A DNA stretch of 6,913 nucleotides. Source: a bacterium (lineage in GTDB: Bacteria; Patescibacteriota; Patescibacteriia; UBA1558; S5-K13). Below are positions 6,755 through 6,913 of this stretch, one piece after another. A model generated the notes under the pieces. It worked only from the letters and a program-made list of their open reading frames with translations, was not told the DNA's origin and did no database searches. Both the position numbers and the translations under genes were made by a program. Within the stretch, counting starts at the first letter, position 1, and each line of letters starts with the position of its first letter. The stretch is taken from NCBI GenBank assembly GCA_021106915.1, contig JAIOTH010000030.1, forward strand, positions 1 to 6,913, given 5' to 3'.

Positions 6755-6913
6755 AAGTCTGGTTTGTAACAATGCAATTTCCTGCTTCTAGAGAAATTTT
6801 TGCTAACAATGATGTTGTTACACTTGATAAGATGGGAATTGATATTATAGTACATTCTCTCCGGTTTCCCCATAGAAAAAAATCAGAATTCGAAAGACAG
6901 CGAATAATTCAGG
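6751..6913 (+). CDS. Glycosyltransferase (GT4-like), 5' end only
   Basis: Fifty-four complete codons are present before the window ends; the frame is still open. The translation begins MKVWFVTMQFPASREIF, continues through NNDVVTLDKMGIDIIVHSLR and ends in a basic stretch. This is the usual first strand-loop-helix-strand of a GT-B enzyme: a hydrophobic strand, F-P-x-x-x-E-x-F, a helix with an L near its end, G-x-x-I-x-V, then an arginine-containing turn. Such starts are common in GT4 exopolysaccharide transferases. The catalytic half is outside the window, so family assignment rests on the N-terminus and on context. ATGA overlap with the upstream stop indicates translational coupling. Confidence 0.7.
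   Translation, partial: MKVWFVTMQFPASREIFANNDVVTLDKMGIDIIVHSLRFPHRKKSEFERQRIIQ

Noticed and set aside
6658..6873. Minus-strand open frame of 71 codons spanning a gene junction
   Set aside because: It overlaps two coupled plus-strand genes on the opposite strand and shows no domain.
1..6913. Mobile elements, CRISPR arrays, tRNA or rRNA genes, toxin-antitoxin or defence systems
   Set aside because: Nearly the whole window is occupied by consecutive glycan-pathway coding sequence; I saw no transposase motifs, regularly spaced repeats, or structured RNA signatures.

Overview
The window is a compact, entirely plus-strand part of a surface-polysaccharide (O-antigen, capsule or exopolysaccharide) biosynthesis operon from a very AT-rich bacterium. 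The cytoplasmic signature is of a Wzx/Wzy-type pathway. The DNA is dominated by A and T. Start codons mostly lack a Shine-Dalgarno sequence, and most stops are TAA. Together with the style of the chain-length regulator tail, this fits a Bacteroidota or FCB-group organism, often environmental or anaerobic. That placement is inference; no marker gene is present to prove it.

Layout from left to right: (1) the 3' end of a Wzz-like polysaccharide co-polymerase, cut by the window edge; (2) a multi-pass O-antigen polymerase/ligase-type protein (Wzy/WaaL superfamily); (3) a multi-pass polysaccharide flippase (Wzx type); (4) a divergent GT-B glycosyltransferase carrying an A11 homopolymer; (5) a 99-base spacer, the only one in the window, holding a weak AU hairpin and a 22-codon ORF of unknown worth; (6) a canonical GT4 glycosyltransferase; (7) a second, more diverged GT-B glycosyltransferase; (8) the first 54 codons of another glycosyltransferase, overlapping the previous stop by ATGA and cut by the right edge. 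Except at the spacer, adjacent genes are separated by 1 to 8 bases or overlap by 4, so one transcript with translational coupling is likely.

How they work together (family knowledge plus inference): the glycosyltransferases add sugars to an undecaprenyl-diphosphate-linked repeat unit on the cytoplasmic face. The flippase moves the unit across the inner membrane, the Wzy-type protein polymerises it in the periplasm, and the Wzz-like protein sets chain length. The initiating phosphoglycosyltransferase, nucleotide-sugar enzymes and export channel are not in this window.

I see no RNA genes, insertion sequences, CRISPR arrays, toxin-antitoxin or defence genes. I did not find a novel system. The most notable sequence-level observation is the A11 tract, where either a one-base loss or a one-base gain would truncate the glycosyltransferase at once, making it a candidate slippage switch.
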